Counted from the first letter of the stretch, positions 22,416 through 33,677 are shown. The stretch is 64,000 bases of DNA from Klebsiella sp. RIT-PI-d (GCF_001187865.1 NZ_LGIT01000003.1:310001-374000), one strand, 5' to 3'. A program made the numbers and translations. The notes: generated from the letters alone by a model not told the origin.

Positions 22416-23033
22416 ATGAGTGCAATCGCGGCTGGAATGATTATCCTCGCCTACCTTTGCGGCTCAATTTCCAGCGCCATTCTGGTCTGCCGTATCGCAG
22501 GTTTACCCGATCCGCGCGAAAGTGGCTCAGGTAATCCAGGGGCGACCAACGTCTTAAGAATTGGCGGTAAGACAGCAGCCGTAGCAGTCCTGATTTTTGA
22601 TGTGTTAAAAGGTATGCTGCCCGTCTGGGGAGCGTATGCGTTAGGCCTCGCGCCATTCTGGCTGGGGCTGATTGCTATCGCCGCCTGTCTCGGGCATATC
22701 TGGCCCGTCTTCTTTCATTTTCGTGGCGGTAAGGGTGTGGCAACGGCATTTGGTGCCATTGCGCCTATCGGCTGGGATCTCACCGGCGTGATGGCCGGGA
22801 CCTGGCTATTGACCATTTTGCTCAGCGGCTACTCTTCGCTCGGCGCGATTGTCAGCGCGCTGATCGCGCCGTTTTATGTCTGGTGGTTTATGCCGCAGTT
22901 CACCTTCCCGGTGTCGATGCTTTCCTGTCTGATCCTGCTGCGTCATCACGATAATATTCAGCGCCTCTGGCGTCGGCAGGAAACAAAAATCTGGGCGCGG
23001 CTGAAAAAGAAAAAACCCAACAATCCGCAGTAG
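22416..23033 (+). CDS. plsY: glycerol-3-phosphate acyltransferase PlsY
   Basis: PlsY transfers acyl groups from acyl-phosphate to glycerol 3-phosphate, the first step of phospholipid synthesis. The 205-residue inner-membrane protein carries [16 protein letters not shown] (residues ~36–51) and [10 protein letters not shown], two of the three conserved cytosolic motifs, and five hydrophobic segments. The ATG at 22416 matches the E. coli start; the frame is open 30 codons further upstream. In E. coli the ttd region lies nearby; here urease follows. Confidence 0.96.
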   Translation: MSAIAAGMIILAYLCGSISSAILVCRIAGLPDPRESGSGNPGATNVLRIGGKTAAVAVLIFDVLKGMLPVWGAYALGLAPFWLGLIAIAACLGHIWPVFFHFRGGKGVATAFGAIAPIGWDLTGVMAGTWLLTILLSGYSSLGAIVSALIAPFYVWWFMPQFTFPVSMLSCLILLRHHDNIQRLWRRQETKIWARLKKKKPNNPQ

Positions 23034-23054
23034 CGCAGCGCTACCTGCTCCTTC

Positions 23055-23089
23055 AATGCCTGATGGCGCTTCGCGTATCAGGCCTGCAC
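23055..23089. repeat. REP-type palindrome after plsY
   Basis: TGCCTGATGGCGCTTCGCGTATCAGGCCTGCA is a typical REP hairpin with the GCCTGATG…TATCAGGC arms. It lies 22 bases after the plsY stop, at the border with the urease operon. Confidence 0.75.
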
Positions 23090-23220
23090 GTCTCCACTAC
23101 CGCCCCATCTTCCTTTCTGTCTACGACGTTTCTCTGCGTATGCCATTCATTGTTTATCCATAAGCGACTCATATGACCGGGTTGATTTCTGCCAGGGCAT
23201 ACTGAAAGCGGAGATGGCAA

Positions 23221-24063
23221 GTGGATGGATGCAGCATGGTCGTAAACCCGATCCCCGACAAAACCTATAAAGGCTGGCAGGCTTCGCTTGCGTTGCAGTT
23301 TTGTCATTCCGTGGAAAAGACGCGACTGCATTCGGCCTGTCATACCGGTCCGCTTACCGTACAGCGGCCTTTTTATCCTGAAGGTAATACCTGTCATCTC
23401 TATTTACTGCATCCCCCCGGCGGGATTGTTGGTGGCGATGAGCTGGATATTTCCGTCACCCTGGATGCACAAAGTCATGTGCTGCTGACCATGCCCGGCG
23501 CCAGCAAATTTTATCGCAGCAGTGGCCCGACGGCCCGCCTGCGTCAGCACTTTCATCTGGCCCCTGAGGCGACGCTGGAATGGTTGCCGCAGGATGCCAT
23601 TTTCTTCCCCGGCGCGCAGGCGCGTGTTGACTCCGTTTTCCATATCAGTACCGGCTCTCGCCTGCTGGCGTGGGATTTACTGTGTCTGGGACGCCCGGTT
23701 ATCAACGAAACATTTCACCGCGGCTGCCTGAATAATCGGATCGAAGTCTGGAAAGATGATGTGCCGCTGTTAATTGAACGCTTATATCTGGCCGATGGCG
23801 ATTTGTCTGCGGTGGCCGAACACCCCTGGGTCGGCACGCTGCTGTTTTACCCGGCAGATGACGCGCAGCTGGAAGGCGTGCGTGAAAGGCTTGAACCGCT
23901 GGGAGCGTACGCAGGTGCAACGCTTATCGACCAGCTACTGACGGTACGCTTTCTCAGTCACGATAACCTGATCTGCCTGCGGGCCATGCGCGAGATATGG
24001 CGCTACATGCGTCCCCGAATGCTGCAAAAATCACCCGTATTTCCCCGCATCTGGCATACCTGA
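23221..24063 (+). CDS. ureD: urease accessory protein UreD
   Basis: UreD is the scaffold that binds apo-urease and, with UreF and UreG, delivers nickel. The 280-residue protein has the family blocks GPLTVQRPFYPEGNTCHLYLLHPPGGIVGGD, MPGASKFYRSSG, LEWLPQDAIFFPGA and LAWDLLCLGRP. The start is taken as the GTG at 23221, which has GGAG about 8 bases upstream; an in-frame ATG at 23236 is the alternative. It is the first gene of ureDABCEFG, the order seen in Klebsiella aerogenes. Confidence 0.95.
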   Translation: MDGCSMVVNPIPDKTYKGWQASLALQFCHSVEKTRLHSACHTGPLTVQRPFYPEGNTCHLYLLHPPGGIVGGDELDISVTLDAQSHVLLTMPGASKFYRSSGPTARLRQHFHLAPEATLEWLPQDAIFFPGAQARVDSVFHISTGSRLLAWDLLCLGRPVINETFHRGCLNNRIEVWKDDVPLLIERLYLADGDLSAVAEHPWVGTLLFYPADDAQLEGVRERLEPLGAYAGATLIDQLLTVRFLSHDNLICLRAMREIWRYMRPRMLQKSPVFPRIWHT

Positions 24064-24072
24064 GAGACTCCT

Positions 24073-24375
24073 ATGGAATTAACGCCGAGAGAAAAAGACA
24101 AACTGCTGCTGTTTACCGCGGCGCTCGTTGCGGAGAGACGACTGGCCCGCGGCCTGAAGCTTAACTATCCGGAAGCCGTCGCGCTCATCAGCGCATTCAT
24201 TATGGAAGGTGCGCGCGACGGCAAAAGCGTGGCCGCATTAATGGAGGATGGGCGTCACGTGTTAACCCGCGATCAGGTGATGGAGGGCATTGCGGAAATG
24301 ATCCCCGACATTCAGGTCGAGGCGACATTTCCCGACGGTTCAAAACTGGTCACTGTCCATCATCCGATTATCTGA
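24073..24375 (+). CDS. ureA: urease subunit gamma
   Basis: The smallest structural subunit of urease, 100 residues, starting [36 protein letters not shown] as in Klebsiella. It packs in the (UreABC)3 apoenzyme that hydrolyses urea to ammonia and carbamate in the cytosol. It lies 9 bases after ureD and 9 bases before ureB, with ribosome-binding sites in both gaps. Confidence 0.97.
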   Translation: MELTPREKDKLLLFTAALVAERRLARGLKLNYPEAVALISAFIMEGARDGKSVAALMEDGRHVLTRDQVMEGIAEMIPDIQVEATFPDGSKLVTVHHPII

Positions 24376-24384
24376 GGAGGCATT

Positions 24385-24705
24385 ATGATCCCAGGCGAAT
24401 ACCAGATCCAGCCCGGCGAGATCGCAATCAATACCGGTCGTCAGACCTTAACTATTGTGGTTGAAAACCATGGCGATCGTCCTGTTCAGGTCGGATCGCA
24501 CTATCACTTTTATGAGGTCAACCCGGCGCTGAAGTTCGACCGTGCACGCTGCAAAGGTTATCGACTGAATATTGCTGCCGGCACCGCAGTACGCTTTGAA
24601 CCGGGGCAGAAACGGGAAGTGATGCTGGTTGCGGTAGCCGGCGCGCGGCGCATTTTCGGTTTTCGCGGCGAGGTGATGAATTCGCTGGAGGCACACGATG
24701 ACTAA
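24385..24705 (+). CDS. ureB: urease subunit beta
   Basis: A 106-residue structural subunit ([20 protein letters not shown]; central [34 protein letters not shown]). It helps hold the active-site flap of UreC in Klebsiella-type urease. Its last 8 bases overlap the start of ureC, consistent with coupled translation. Confidence 0.97.
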   Translation: MIPGEYQIQPGEIAINTGRQTLTIVVENHGDRPVQVGSHYHFYEVNPALKFDRARCKGYRLNIAAGTAVRFEPGQKREVMLVAVAGARRIFGFRGEVMNSLEAHDD

Positions 24706-26401
24706 GGTTTCCCGCCAGGCGTGGGCCGATATGTTTGGCCCGACGACCGGCGATAAAGTACGGCTGGCCGATAGCGAATTGTGGATCGAAGTAGAAAACG
24801 ATTTTACCACCTATGGCGAAGAGGTGAAGTTCGGCGGCGGTAAAGTGATCCGCGATGGTATGGGCCAGGGGCAAATGCCGGCCAGCGAGTGCGTGGATCT
24901 GGTGCTGACCAACGCGCTGATTATCGATCACTGGGGGATCGTTAAAGCCGATATCGGGGTAAAAAATGGCAGGATCTTCGCGGTCGGCAAAGCGGGTAAT
25001 CCGGATATTCAACCCGATGTAACGATCCCGATAGGCGTTGGGACCGAAGTGATCGCCGCCGAAGGTAAGATCGTTACCGCAGGCGGTGTAGATACGCATA
25101 TTCACTGGATCTGCCCGCAGCAGGCTGAAGAAGCGCTGGTCTCCGGCGTGACGACAATGATTGGCGGCGGCACCGGCCCGGCGGCAGGGACCAATGCCAC
25201 GACCTGTACGCCCGGCCCGTGGTATATCGCCCGTATGCTTCAGGCCGCCGATACCCTGCCCGTCAATATTGGCCTGCTCGGCAAAGGCAATGGCTCAAAT
25301 CCGGCCACCCTGCGCGAACAGGTAGCGGCCGGCGCTATCGGCCTGAAAATTCATGAAGACTGGGGCGCAACGCCTGCCGCCATTGATTGTTCGCTGACGG
25401 TCGCCGATGAGATGGATATTCAGGTGGCCCTGCACAGCGATACGCTCAATGAGTCTGGTTTTGTCGAAGATACCCTGGCGGCCATTGGCGATCGCACTAT
25501 TCATACCTTTCATACTGAAGGTGCCGGCGGCGGCCACGCGCCGGATATTATTACGGCCTGCAAACATCCCAATATATTACCGTCGTCAACCAACCCGACG
25601 CTGCCCTACACCGTGAACACGATTGATGAGCATCTGGATATGCTGATGGTGTGTCATCATCTTGATCCGGATATCGCCGAAGACGTCGCATTTGCCGAAT
25701 CCCGCATTCGCCGGGAGACGATCGCCGCAGAAGATGTGCTGCACGATATCGGCGCATTTTCACTGACCTCTTCGGACTCGCAGGCCATGGGACGCGTTGG
25801 CGAAGTGATCCTGAGAACCTGGCAGGTGGCGCACCGGATGAAAGTTCAGCGCGGCGCGCTACCGGAAGAGACGGGCGATAACGATAATTTTCGCGTGAAG
25901 CGCTATATCACCAAATACACCATTAATCCAGCGCTGACTCACGGCATCGCTCACGAAGTTGGCTCGATTGAGGCCGGGAAACTGGCAGATTTAGTGGTCT
26001 GGTCGCCGGCCTTTTTCGGCGTCAAACCGGCGACCGTGGTGAAAGGCGGCATGATTGCTACGGCACCAATGGGCGATATTAACGCGTCCATTCCTACGCC
26101 ACAGCCAGTGCACTACCGGCCAATGTTTGGCGCACTGGGCGCGGCCCGTCATGCCTGCCGGATGACCTTTCTTTCTCAGGCGGCACAGGCGGGTAATATC
26201 GCGCAGCAGCTCAATCTTCAGAGCATTATCGGCGTGGTCAAAGGCTGTCGGACGGTGAAAAAGTGCCACATGATCCACAACCATCTGCAACCCAACATTA
26301 CCGTTGACGCCCAGACCTATGAAGTACGCATCGACGGCGAAACAATCGCCAGCGAACCCGCTGACATCCTGCCGATGGCACAGCGTTATTTTCTGTTTTA
26401 A
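24698..26401 (+). CDS. ureC: urease subunit alpha
   Basis: The catalytic subunit, 567 residues, identical in length to the Klebsiella aerogenes protein. The nickel ligands are visible in [12 protein letters not shown] (two His), the carbamylated Lys in [12 protein letters not shown], and further His in ALHSDTLNE and [13 protein letters not shown]; the mobile flap has [22 protein letters not shown] with the active-site Cys–His pair. All catalytic residues appear intact, so an active enzyme is expected once the accessory proteins load nickel. Confidence 0.98.
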   Translation: MTKVSRQAWADMFGPTTGDKVRLADSELWIEVENDFTTYGEEVKFGGGKVIRDGMGQGQMPASECVDLVLTNALIIDHWGIVKADIGVKNGRIFAVGKAGNPDIQPDVTIPIGVGTEVIAAEGKIVTAGGVDTHIHWICPQQAEEALVSGVTTMIGGGTGPAAGTNATTCTPGPWYIARMLQAADTLPVNIGLLGKGNGSNPATLREQVAAGAIGLKIHEDWGATPAAIDCSLTVADEMDIQVALHSDTLNESGFVEDTLAAIGDRTIHTFHTEGAGGGHAPDIITACKHPNILPSSTNPTLPYTVNTIDEHLDMLMVCHHLDPDIAEDVAFAESRIRRETIAAEDVLHDIGAFSLTSSDSQAMGRVGEVILRTWQVAHRMKVQRGALPEETGDNDNFRVKRYITKYTINPALTHGIAHEVGSIEAGKLADLVVWSPAFFGVKPATVVKGGMIATAPMGDINASIPTPQPVHYRPMFGALGAARHACRMTFLSQAAQAGNIAQQLNLQSIIGVVKGCRTVKKCHMIHNHLQPNITVDAQTYEVRIDGETIASEPADILPMAQRYFLF

Positions 26402-26410
26402 GGAGGTATG

Positions 26411-26863
26411 ATGCTCTATCTGACTCAGCGAATTGACACCCCTGGCCAGGTGACCGCCACGCTAACGCTGCCTGTCGACGTGCGGGTAAAAAGCCGCGCC
26501 AAAGTGACTCTCAGCGACGGCCGCGAAGCCGGACTGATGTTACCGCGAGGGCTGCTGTTGCGCGGCGGTGATGTGTTAAGTAGCGCAGACGGTCTGGAAA
26601 TCGTCAGGATCGTTGCCGCTGATGAATCGGTATCCGTCGTACGCTGCGACGATCCCTTTCTGCTCGCCAAAGCCTGTTATCACCTTGGTAATCGCCATGT
26701 GCCCCTCCAGATCCTGCCAGGAGAATTGCGCTATCACCACGATCATGTGCTGGACGATATGCTGCGCCAGCTGGCGCTGGAGGTGACGTTCGCCCATCTG
26801 CCGTTTGAGCCAGAGGCCGGAGCTTACTCCGGAGAAACCCACGCTCATGCACATGCGCATTAA
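26411..26863 (+). CDS. ureE: urease accessory protein UreE (nickel metallochaperone)
   Basis: UreE carries nickel to the UreDFG–apourease complex. The 150-residue protein has the N-terminal peptide-binding domain (SRAKVTLSDGREAGLMLPRGLLLRGGD) and the metal-binding domain with CYHLGNRHVPLQI and LRYHHDHVLDDML. The C-terminus ends in a short alternating His tail (HAHAHAH), much smaller than the His-rich tail of K. aerogenes UreE. I chose the second of two adjacent ATGs (26411), since AGGAGG lies 4 bases before it and only 1 base before the first. Confidence 0.95.
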   Translation: MLYLTQRIDTPGQVTATLTLPVDVRVKSRAKVTLSDGREAGLMLPRGLLLRGGDVLSSADGLEIVRIVAADESVSVVRCDDPFLLAKACYHLGNRHVPLQILPGELRYHHDHVLDDMLRQLALEVTFAHLPFEPEAGAYSGETHAHAHAH

Positions 26864-27538
26864 ATGACCGACTCAGTTCAACTGATGCGCCTGATGCAGC
26901 TTGCCAGCAGCAGCCTGCCCGTTGGCTCTTTTACATGGTCACAGGGTCTGGAATGGGCAACGGAAGCGGGCTGGGTAACAGACAGCGCCGCGTTTAAGCG
27001 CTGGCAGACTCAGCAGATGGAGCACAGCTTTTTCAGCGTGGATCTGCCTGTTTTTGCCCGTCTGTATCAGGCTTGCATCCATGATGACCTCCACGAAGCC
27101 CAACACTGGACCGCCTGGCTACTGGCCTGCCGGGAAACGCGTGAACTCCGCGAAGAAGAGCGTAATCGCGGGGCGGCGTTTACCCGTCTGGTTACTGACT
27201 GGGAGCCGGATTGCCCCCCGGCCTGGCGCACGCTATTTGCGCAAAGCCAGCTTTGCGGCATGGCCTGGCTCGGCGTGCGCTGGCAGATTGCCCTGCCCGC
27301 GCTGGCGTTGAGTCTTGGCTACAGCTGGATCGAAAGTGCGGTAATGGCCGGGGTCAAGCTGGTGCCTTTTGGTCAGAAAGCGGCGCAGCAGCTGATCCTT
27401 TCCCTGTCTGAACAGTATGCAGCAGGCATGGATCGGGCGCTGTGCTGCGATGAGCGTGATATTGGCTCCGCCACGCCGCTCGCCGCCATCGCCTCGGCCC
27501 GTCATGAAACTCAATATTCGCGTTTGTTCCGTTCCTGA
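26864..27538 (+). CDS. ureF: urease accessory protein UreF
   Basis: UreF links UreD and UreG and is thought to gate GTP hydrolysis during nickel insertion. The 224-residue helical protein shows [23 protein letters not shown] at the N-terminus and [27 protein letters not shown] at the C-terminus, both family hallmarks. The ATG directly follows the ureE stop codon without a gap, suggesting coupled translation. Confidence 0.96.
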   Translation: MTDSVQLMRLMQLASSSLPVGSFTWSQGLEWATEAGWVTDSAAFKRWQTQQMEHSFFSVDLPVFARLYQACIHDDLHEAQHWTAWLLACRETRELREEERNRGAAFTRLVTDWEPDCPPAWRTLFAQSQLCGMAWLGVRWQIALPALALSLGYSWIESAVMAGVKLVPFGQKAAQQLILSLSEQYAAGMDRALCCDERDIGSATPLAAIASARHETQYSRLFRS

Positions 27539-27547
27539 GGAGAGAAT

Positions 27548-28165
27548 ATGTCACACATTACACATCCACTGCGCGTTGGCGTCGGCGGACCGGTTGGATC
27601 GGGGAAAACAGCCCTGCTGGAGGCGTTGTGTAAAGCGATGCGCAATACGTACCAGCTTGCGGTGGTGACTAACGATATTTATACCAAAGAGGATCAGCGC
27701 ATCCTGACTGAAGCGGGCGCGCTGGAGCCGGATCGCATTGTCGGCGTGGAGACCGGCGGCTGCCCGCATACGGCGATCCGTGAGGACGCGTCTATGAATC
27801 TGGCGGCAGTTGAAGCACTCAGCGAAAAATTCGGCAACCTGGCATTAATTTTCGTCGAAAGCGGCGGTGATAATCTCAGCGCCACCTTCAGCCCGGAACT
27901 GGCCGACCTGACGATCTACGTTATTGATGTAGCAGAAGGCGAAAAAATTCCGCGCAAAGGCGGACCCGGGATCACAAAATCTGACTTTCTGGTGATCAAT
28001 AAAATCGATCTCGCGCCCTATGTCGGCGCCTCGCTGGAGGTTATGGAGCGCGACACATTACGTATGCGCGGTGAACGCCCGTGGACGTTTACCAATCTGA
28101 AGACCGGTGAGGGTCTGGAGAAGATCATTGCGTTTCTGGAAGATAAAGGGATGTTGAAAGGATAA
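27548..28165 (+). CDS. ureG: urease accessory protein UreG (GTPase)
   Basis: UreG is the SIMIBI-class GTPase that powers nickel delivery to urease. The 205-residue protein carries the P-loop [17 protein letters not shown], the metal-binding Cys-Pro-His motif in [22 protein letters not shown] as the Walker B region and NKIDLAP for guanine recognition. It closes the operon; no nickel transporter gene follows in this window. Confidence 0.97.
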   Translation: MSHITHPLRVGVGGPVGSGKTALLEALCKAMRNTYQLAVVTNDIYTKEDQRILTEAGALEPDRIVGVETGGCPHTAIREDASMNLAAVEALSEKFGNLALIFVESGGDNLSATFSPELADLTIYVIDVAEGEKIPRKGGPGITKSDFLVINKIDLAPYVGASLEVMERDTLRMRGERPWTFTNLKTGEGLEKIIAFLEDKGMLKG

Positions 28166-28218
28166 AACCGGCAATACCGGACCGCATGAGTCCGGAAGTG
28201 CGGTGGCGTACGTATTCG

Positions 28219-28251
28219 GCTCTCCCCCTCCCTCTCAGGGAGAGGGAGAGA
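28219..28251. repeat. intergenic CCCTCTC/GAGAGGG inverted repeat (copy 2)
   Basis: Between the convergent ureG and tsaD a hairpin with arms CTCTCCCCCTCCCTCT and AGAGGGAGAGAG is present. It shares the CCCTCTC…GGGAGAGGG core with the repeat at 9477–9512. Both copies sit between convergent genes. Confidence 0.6.
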
Positions 28252-28256
28252 GTAGC

Positions 28257-29270
28257 TCAGGCCGCAGGCAGTTCCGCCAGCGGCCAGCGGGGACGAACGG
28301 TGACGCCCAGATCCGCTGTTGCGCCAGCTTTAAAACGCACCATTCCTGCATAGGCGATCATTGCGCCGTTATCGGTACAAAACTCCGGACGTGCGTAGAA
28401 AACCTCACCCCGGCGTTTTTGCATCATCTCAGCCAGCTTTGTGCGCAGAGTACGGTTGGCACTGACGCCGCCTGCCATTACCAGACGGCTAAATCCGGTT
28501 TGATCCAGCGCGCGTTTGCATTTGATCATCAGCGTATCAACGACGGCATCTTCAAACGCGCGAGCGATATCTGCCCGGGTCTGGTCATCTGCCTCATTAT
28601 TACGAATGGTATTGGCAGCAAACGTTTTCAGGCCCGAAAAACTGAAATCCAGCCCCGGACGATCGGTCATTGGACGCGGGAACACAAAACGCCCTTCTGT
28701 ACCCTGGGCCGCCATTTTCGACAACATCGGACCACCGGGATAATCCAGCCCCAGCAGTTTGGCGGTTTTATCGAACGCCTCACCGGCGGCATCGTCAATT
28801 GACTCGCCGAGCAACGTATACTGACCAATACCGGTAACGCTGATAAGCTGGGTATGGCCGCCGGAAACCAGCAGCGCGACAAAAGGATACTCCGGCGGAT
28901 TATCTTCCAGCATCGGTGCCAGCAAGTGCCCTTCCATGTGATGTACCGCAATCGCCGGAACGTCCCATGCAAACGCCAGAGAGCGCCCTACCGTTGCACC
29001 GACCAGCAGCGCGCCAACCAGTCCCGGACCTGCCGTATAGGCTACCGCATCAATATCTTTCGCCGTCAGACTGGCCTCTTTTAGCGCCGCCTGGATCAGT
29101 GGAACGGTTTTACGGACATGGTCGCGGGAAGCCAGCTCAGGCACCACGCCGCCGTAGTCAGCATGTAATTTCACCTGACTATACAATTGGTTGGCTAACA
29201 GACCCTTTTCGTCATCGTAAATGGCGATTCCGGTCTCATCGCAGGATGTTTCAATACCCAGTACACGCAT
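28257..29270 (-). CDS. tsaD: tRNA N6-adenosine threonylcarbamoyltransferase
   Basis: TsaD transfers threonylcarbamoyl from TC-AMP to A37 of tRNAs decoding ANN codons, working with TsaB, TsaC and TsaE. The 337-residue ASKHA-fold protein has the start [19 protein letters not shown], the metal-binding [12 protein letters not shown] near residue 110, [11 protein letters not shown] and [12 protein letters not shown]. It is divergent from rpsU as in other Enterobacteriaceae. Confidence 0.98.
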   Translation of the reverse strand: MRVLGIETSCDETGIAIYDDEKGLLANQLYSQVKLHADYGGVVPELASRDHVRKTVPLIQAALKEASLTAKDIDAVAYTAGPGLVGALLVGATVGRSLAFAWDVPAIAVHHMEGHLLAPMLEDNPPEYPFVALLVSGGHTQLISVTGIGQYTLLGESIDDAAGEAFDKTAKLLGLDYPGGPMLSKMAAQGTEGRFVFPRPMTDRPGLDFSFSGLKTFAANTIRNNEADDQTRADIARAFEDAVVDTLMIKCKRALDQTGFSRLVMAGGVSANRTLRTKLAEMMQKRRGEVFYARPEFCTDNGAMIAYAGMVRFKAGATADLGVTVRPRWPLAELPAA

Positions 29271-29466
29271 GGTTTGCTTTACCTCATTTCAATACCGCGC
29301 AGTGTAGGACCAATGCGGGATGATGTAAAACTTTGTTCGCCGCAGGCACGGGCCTCGTGTATACTCCTCTTCCTTATAAAAGTCCCTTTCAAATACGCGT
29401 CGGTGCTTTACAAAGCAGCAGCAATTGCAGTAAAATTCCGCACCATTTTGAAATAAGCTGGCGTGA

Positions 29467-29721
<255 letters not shown>

Positions 29722-29769
29722 TGATTTGAGGGCCAACGCCCTCATCTGGCAGACCGAGTTGTAGTTGTA

Positions 29770-29808
29770 AGGCCGTGCTTCCGGAAGGAATGCGCGGCTT
29801 ATTTTCGT
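29770..29808 (+). terminator. internal terminator between rpsU and dnaG
   Basis: The hairpin AGGCCGTGCTTCC…GGAATGCGCGGCTT followed by ATTTTCG corresponds to the partial terminator (T1) known between rpsU and dnaG in E. coli. It keeps primase expression far below that of S21. Confidence 0.75.
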
Positions 29809-29838
29809 TTACGAGTTGGTAAAAATTGTACGGGGCTT

Positions 29839-31584
29839 ATGGCTGGACGAATCCCACGCGTATTTATCAATGACCTGCTGGCGCGCACCGACATCGTCGA
29901 TTTAATCGACGCGCGGGTGAAGCTTAAAAAGCAGGGCAAAAATTTTCATGCGTGCTGTCCGTTTCATAACGAAAAAACCCCTTCTTTCACCGTTAACGGT
30001 GATAAGCAGTTTTACCACTGCTTCGGTTGTGGTGCGCACGGCAATGCCATCGACTTTTTAATGAACTACGACAAGCTCGAGTTCGTTGAAACCGTTGAAG
30101 AAATGGCGGCCATGCACAACCTGGACATTCCGTATGAAGCAGGCAGTGGGCCAACGCAGATCGAGCGCCATCAGCGGCAAACGCTTTATCAGCTGATGGA
30201 AGGTCTGAATACGTTTTATCAGCAATCCCTTAAGAATCCCGCCGCAGAACCCGCGCGCCAGTATCTGGAAAAACGTGGTTTAAGCAGTGACATCATTGCT
30301 CGATTCGCCGTTGGCTTTGCACCGCCCGGCTGGGATAACGCGCTAAAACGGTTTGGCGGCAACAACGAAGATCGCCAGTCATTAACCGATGCGGGGATGC
30401 TGGTCACTAACGATCAGGGCCGCAGTTACGACCGCTTCCGCGATCGGGTGATGTTCCCTATTCGCGACAAGCGCGGCCGGGTCATTGGTTTTGGTGGTCG
30501 CGTATTAGGTAATGATACGCCGAAGTATCTGAACTCCCCGGAAACCGATATTTTCCATAAGGGCCGCCAGCTATATGGCCTTTATGAAGCGTTGCAGAAT
30601 GCGGCGGAACCCCAGCGACTACTGGTGGTCGAAGGATATATGGACGTTGTCGCGCTGGCGCAATATGGCATTAATTATGCCGTTGCGTCACTGGGGACTT
30701 CAACCACCGCCGACCACATTCAGCTGCTGTTCCGCTCTACGCAGAATGTGATTTGCTGCTATGACGGCGATCGTGCCGGACGTGACGCAGCATGGCGCGC
30801 GCTTGAAACCGCGATGCCCTATATGACTGATGGCCGTCAGCTACGCTTTATGTTTCTGCCTGATGGTGAAGACCCGGATACGCTGGTACGTCAGGAAGGC
30901 AAAGACGCATTTGAAGCGCGTATGGAGCACGCTCAACCGCTGTCGATGTTTTTATTTAACAGCCTGCTGCCGCAAGTCGATTTAAGCACGCCGGATGGCA
31001 GCACGCAGCTTGCTGCACTTGCGCTACCGCTGATTAATCAGGTACCTGGCGACGCGCATCGTATTCAGCTGCGCCAGACGCTGGGACTGAAACTGGGCAT
31101 CTTCGACGACAGCCAGCTTGATCGTTTAATGCCAAAACAGGCAGAAAGTGGCGCGGTACGCCCACCTCCTCAGCTAAAACGCACGACCATGCGTATACTG
31201 ATAGGACTGCTGCTGCAAAACCCGGACTTAGTTCCACTGGTGCCGCCGCTGGCAGGACTGGATCAGAGCAAGCTGCCGGGGCTTGGCTTATTTGCTGAAC
31301 TGGTCGACACGTGTTTGTCACAGCCTGGCCTGACCACCGGACAACTTTTAGAGCATTATCGTGGCACAAATGAAGCGCCTACCCTTGAAAAGTTGTCGAT
31401 GTGGGACGATATAGCAGATAAAGAGATTGCAGAAAAAACGTTTACCGATTCGCTCAACCATATGTTTGATTCGTTGCTCAAACTGCGTCAGGAAGAGTTA
31501 ATCGCTCGCGATCGCACGCACGGTTTGAATAACGAAGAACGCCGGGAGCTCTGGACATTAAACCAGGAACTGGCGAAGAAATAA
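29839..31584 (+). CDS. dnaG: DNA primase
   Basis: DnaG makes RNA primers for chromosomal replication with the DnaB helicase. The protein has 581 residues. The N-terminal CHC2 zinc finger (CCPFHNEKTPSFTV…FYHCFGCGAHG) is followed by the TOPRIM polymerase core with VVEGYMDVVALAQYG near residue 264 and CYDGDRAGRDAAW near 310, and by the C-terminal helicase-binding region. It sits between the partial terminator and rpoD; a heat-shock promoter for rpoD lies near its 3' end. Confidence 0.98.
   Translation: MAGRIPRVFINDLLARTDIVDLIDARVKLKKQGKNFHACCPFHNEKTPSFTVNGDKQFYHCFGCGAHGNAIDFLMNYDKLEFVETVEEMAAMHNLDIPYEAGSGPTQIERHQRQTLYQLMEGLNTFYQQSLKNPAAEPARQYLEKRGLSSDIIARFAVGFAPPGWDNALKRFGGNNEDRQSLTDAGMLVTNDQGRSYDRFRDRVMFPIRDKRGRVIGFGGRVLGNDTPKYLNSPETDIFHKGRQLYGLYEALQNAAEPQRLLVVEGYMDVVALAQYGINYAVASLGTSTTADHIQLLFRSTQNVICCYDGDRAGRDAAWRALETAMPYMTDGRQLRFMFLPDGEDPDTLVRQEGKDAFEARMEHAQPLSMFLFNSLLPQVDLSTPDGSTQLAALALPLINQVPGDAHRIQLRQTLGLKLGIFDDSQLDRLMPKQAESGAVRPPPQLKRTTMRILIGLLLQNPDLVPLVPPLAGLDQSKLPGLGLFAELVDTCLSQPGLTTGQLLEHYRGTNEAPTLEKLSMWDDIADKEIAEKTFTDSLNHMFDSLLKLRQEELIARDRTHGLNNEERRELWTLNQELAKK
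31382..31413 (+). promoter_or_regulatory. heat-shock (sigma-32) promoter of rpoD inside dnaG
   Basis: CCCTTGAAAAGTT and GTGGGACGATATAG within the dnaG coding region are nearly identical to the Phs promoter described inside E. coli dnaG. It would raise rpoD transcription independently of rpsU and dnaG during heat shock. The call rests on recalled similarity to the E. coli site. Confidence 0.6.
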
Positions 31585-31791
31585 ATTTAACGGCTTAAGT
31601 GCCGAATATCGATCGGGTAGATCCCGACAGCCGCACTGAAGGGCAGCGGCAAAAATATAAGCAGGCCCTCATTAGTCATACAGGCCGTCGTTTTACCTGC
31701 GTCAGCGCAGGATTAAAGATGAAATGTATATGTTGGCGGTTCGTTTCGCCGACCGACACCAACCTCATGAATTAAGTGTGGATACCGTCTT

Positions 31792-33633
31792 ATGGAGCAA
31801 AACCCGCAGTCACAGCTGAAGCTTCTTGTCCAACGTGGTAAGGAGCAAGGCTATCTGACCTATGCCGAGGTCAACGACCATCTGCCGGAAGATATCGTCG
31901 ACTCAGATCAGATCGAAGACATCATCCAGATGATTAACGATATGGGTATTCAGGTGATGGAAGAAGCACCGGATGCCGACGATCTGTTGCTTGCTGAAAA
32001 CTCAAACAATACCGACGAAGATGCTGAAGAAGCGGCTGCGCAGGTACTCTCCAGCGTTGAATCCGAAATCGGGCGCACCACTGACCCGGTGCGCATGTAC
32101 ATGCGTGAAATGGGTACCGTTGAACTTCTGACGCGTGAAGGCGAAATTGACATCGCTAAACGTATTGAAGACGGTATCAACCAGGTACAGTGCTCCGTTG
32201 CGGAATATCCGGAAGCCATCACCTATCTGCTGGAACAGTACGATCGCGTTGAAGCTGAAGAAGCACGTCTTTCCGACCTGATAACCGGTTTTGTCGATCC
32301 CAACGCTGAAGAAGATTTAGCGCCTACCGCAACGCACGTAGGTTCTGAACTCTCGTCAGAAGAAATGGAAGACGAGGACGAAGATGAAGACGAAGAAGAC
32401 GACAGCAGCGACGATGACAACAGCATAGATCCGGAACTGGCGCGTGAGAAATTCGGTGAGCTGCGTACGCAGTACATCGTTACTCGTGACACCATTAAGG
32501 CGAAAGGCCGCAGCAATGCCGCGTCCCAGGAAGAGATCCTGAAACTGTCCGAAGTCTTCAAACAGTTCCGCCTGGTGCCAAAACAGTTCGATTACCTGGT
32601 CAACAGCATGCGCGTAATGATGGATCGCGTGCGTACCCAGGAACGTCTCATCATGAAGATGTGCGTTGAGCAGTGCAAAATGCCGAAGAAAAACTTCATC
32701 ACCTTGTTCACCGGCAACGAAACCAGCGAGACCTGGTTCAACGCGGCCATCGCTATGAACAAGCCGTGGTCTGAGAAGCTGCACGATGTGTCTGACGAAG
32801 TACATCGCAGCCTGCAGAAACTGCACATGATCGAAGAAGAAACCGGCCTGACCATTGAACAGGTGAAGGATATCAACCGTCGCATGTCTATTGGTGAAGC
32901 GAAAGCGCGCCGTGCGAAGAAAGAGATGGTTGAAGCGAACTTGCGTCTGGTTATTTCTATCGCCAAAAAATACACCAACCGTGGCCTGCAGTTCCTCGAT
33001 CTGATCCAGGAAGGCAACATCGGTCTGATGAAAGCGGTAGATAAGTTTGAATACCGCCGCGGTTACAAGTTCTCCACCTATGCAACCTGGTGGATCCGTC
33101 AGGCAATCACCCGCTCCATCGCGGATCAGGCGCGCACCATCCGTATTCCGGTGCATATGATTGAGACGATTAACAAGCTCAACCGTATTTCTCGTCAGAT
33201 GCTGCAGGAGATGGGCCGCGAACCGACGCCGGAAGAACTGGCCGAACGTATGCTGATGCCGGAAGACAAAATCCGCAAAGTGCTGAAGATTGCGAAAGAG
33301 CCTATCTCCATGGAAACGCCGATTGGCGACGATGAAGATTCGCATCTGGGTGATTTCATCGAGGATACCACCCTCGAGCTGCCGCTGGATTCTGCCACGA
33401 CTGAGAGTCTGCGTGCTGCTACCCACGACGTTCTGGCGGGTCTGACCGCTCGTGAAGCGAAAGTCCTGCGTATGCGTTTCGGTATCGATATGAATACCGA
33501 CCACACGCTGGAAGAAGTGGGTAAACAGTTTGACGTTACCCGCGAACGTATCCGTCAGATTGAAGCGAAGGCGCTGCGTAAACTGCGCCACCCAAGCCGC
33601 TCTGAAGTGTTGCGTAGCTTCCTCGACGATTAA
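31792..33633 (+). CDS. rpoD: RNA polymerase sigma factor RpoD (sigma-70)
   Basis: The primary sigma factor, 613 residues as in E. coli. Region 1.1 is at the N-terminus ([25 protein letters not shown]), region 1.2 at [21 protein letters not shown], then the long acidic stretch of the non-conserved region (about residues 185–205), region 2 including [19 protein letters not shown] and [13 protein letters not shown], region 3 and region 4.2 ([18 protein letters not shown]). A 207-base gap separates it from dnaG, and a strong terminator follows. Confidence 0.99.
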   Translation: MEQNPQSQLKLLVQRGKEQGYLTYAEVNDHLPEDIVDSDQIEDIIQMINDMGIQVMEEAPDADDLLLAENSNNTDEDAEEAAAQVLSSVESEIGRTTDPVRMYMREMGTVELLTREGEIDIAKRIEDGINQVQCSVAEYPEAITYLLEQYDRVEAEEARLSDLITGFVDPNAEEDLAPTATHVGSELSSEEMEDEDEDEDEEDDSSDDDNSIDPELAREKFGELRTQYIVTRDTIKAKGRSNAASQEEILKLSEVFKQFRLVPKQFDYLVNSMRVMMDRVRTQERLIMKMCVEQCKMPKKNFITLFTGNETSETWFNAAIAMNKPWSEKLHDVSDEVHRSLQKLHMIEEETGLTIEQVKDINRRMSIGEAKARRAKKEMVEANLRLVISIAKKYTNRGLQFLDLIQEGNIGLMKAVDKFEYRRGYKFSTYATWWIRQAITRSIADQARTIRIPVHMIETINKLNRISRQMLQEMGREPTPEELAERMLMPEDKIRKVLKIAKEPISMETPIGDDEDSHLGDFIEDTTLELPLDSATTESLRAATHDVLAGLTAREAKVLRMRFGIDMNTDHTLEEVGKQFDVTRERIRQIEAKALRKLRHPSRSEVLRSFLDD

Positions 33634-33650
33634 TAACCTCTGTTCTCGAA

Positions 33651-33677
33651 AAGCTCCCTGCGGGGAGCTTTTTTTTT
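33651..33677 (+). terminator. rho-independent terminator of rpoD
   Basis: The stem AAGCTCCC / GGGGAGCTT with a short loop is followed by a run of about nine T residues. It closes the macromolecular synthesis operon 18 bases after the rpoD stop. Confidence 0.92.

Noticed and set aside
24448-25105. Overlapping minus-strand frames opposite ureB and ureC
   Set aside because: They mirror codon bias of the urease genes and have no start signals or recognisable protein character.
32356-33591. 411-codon open frame on the minus strand opposite rpoD
   Set aside because: It is antisense to the highly constrained rpoD coding region; the translation is low complexity and lacks domain features, so it is a shadow of codon bias.
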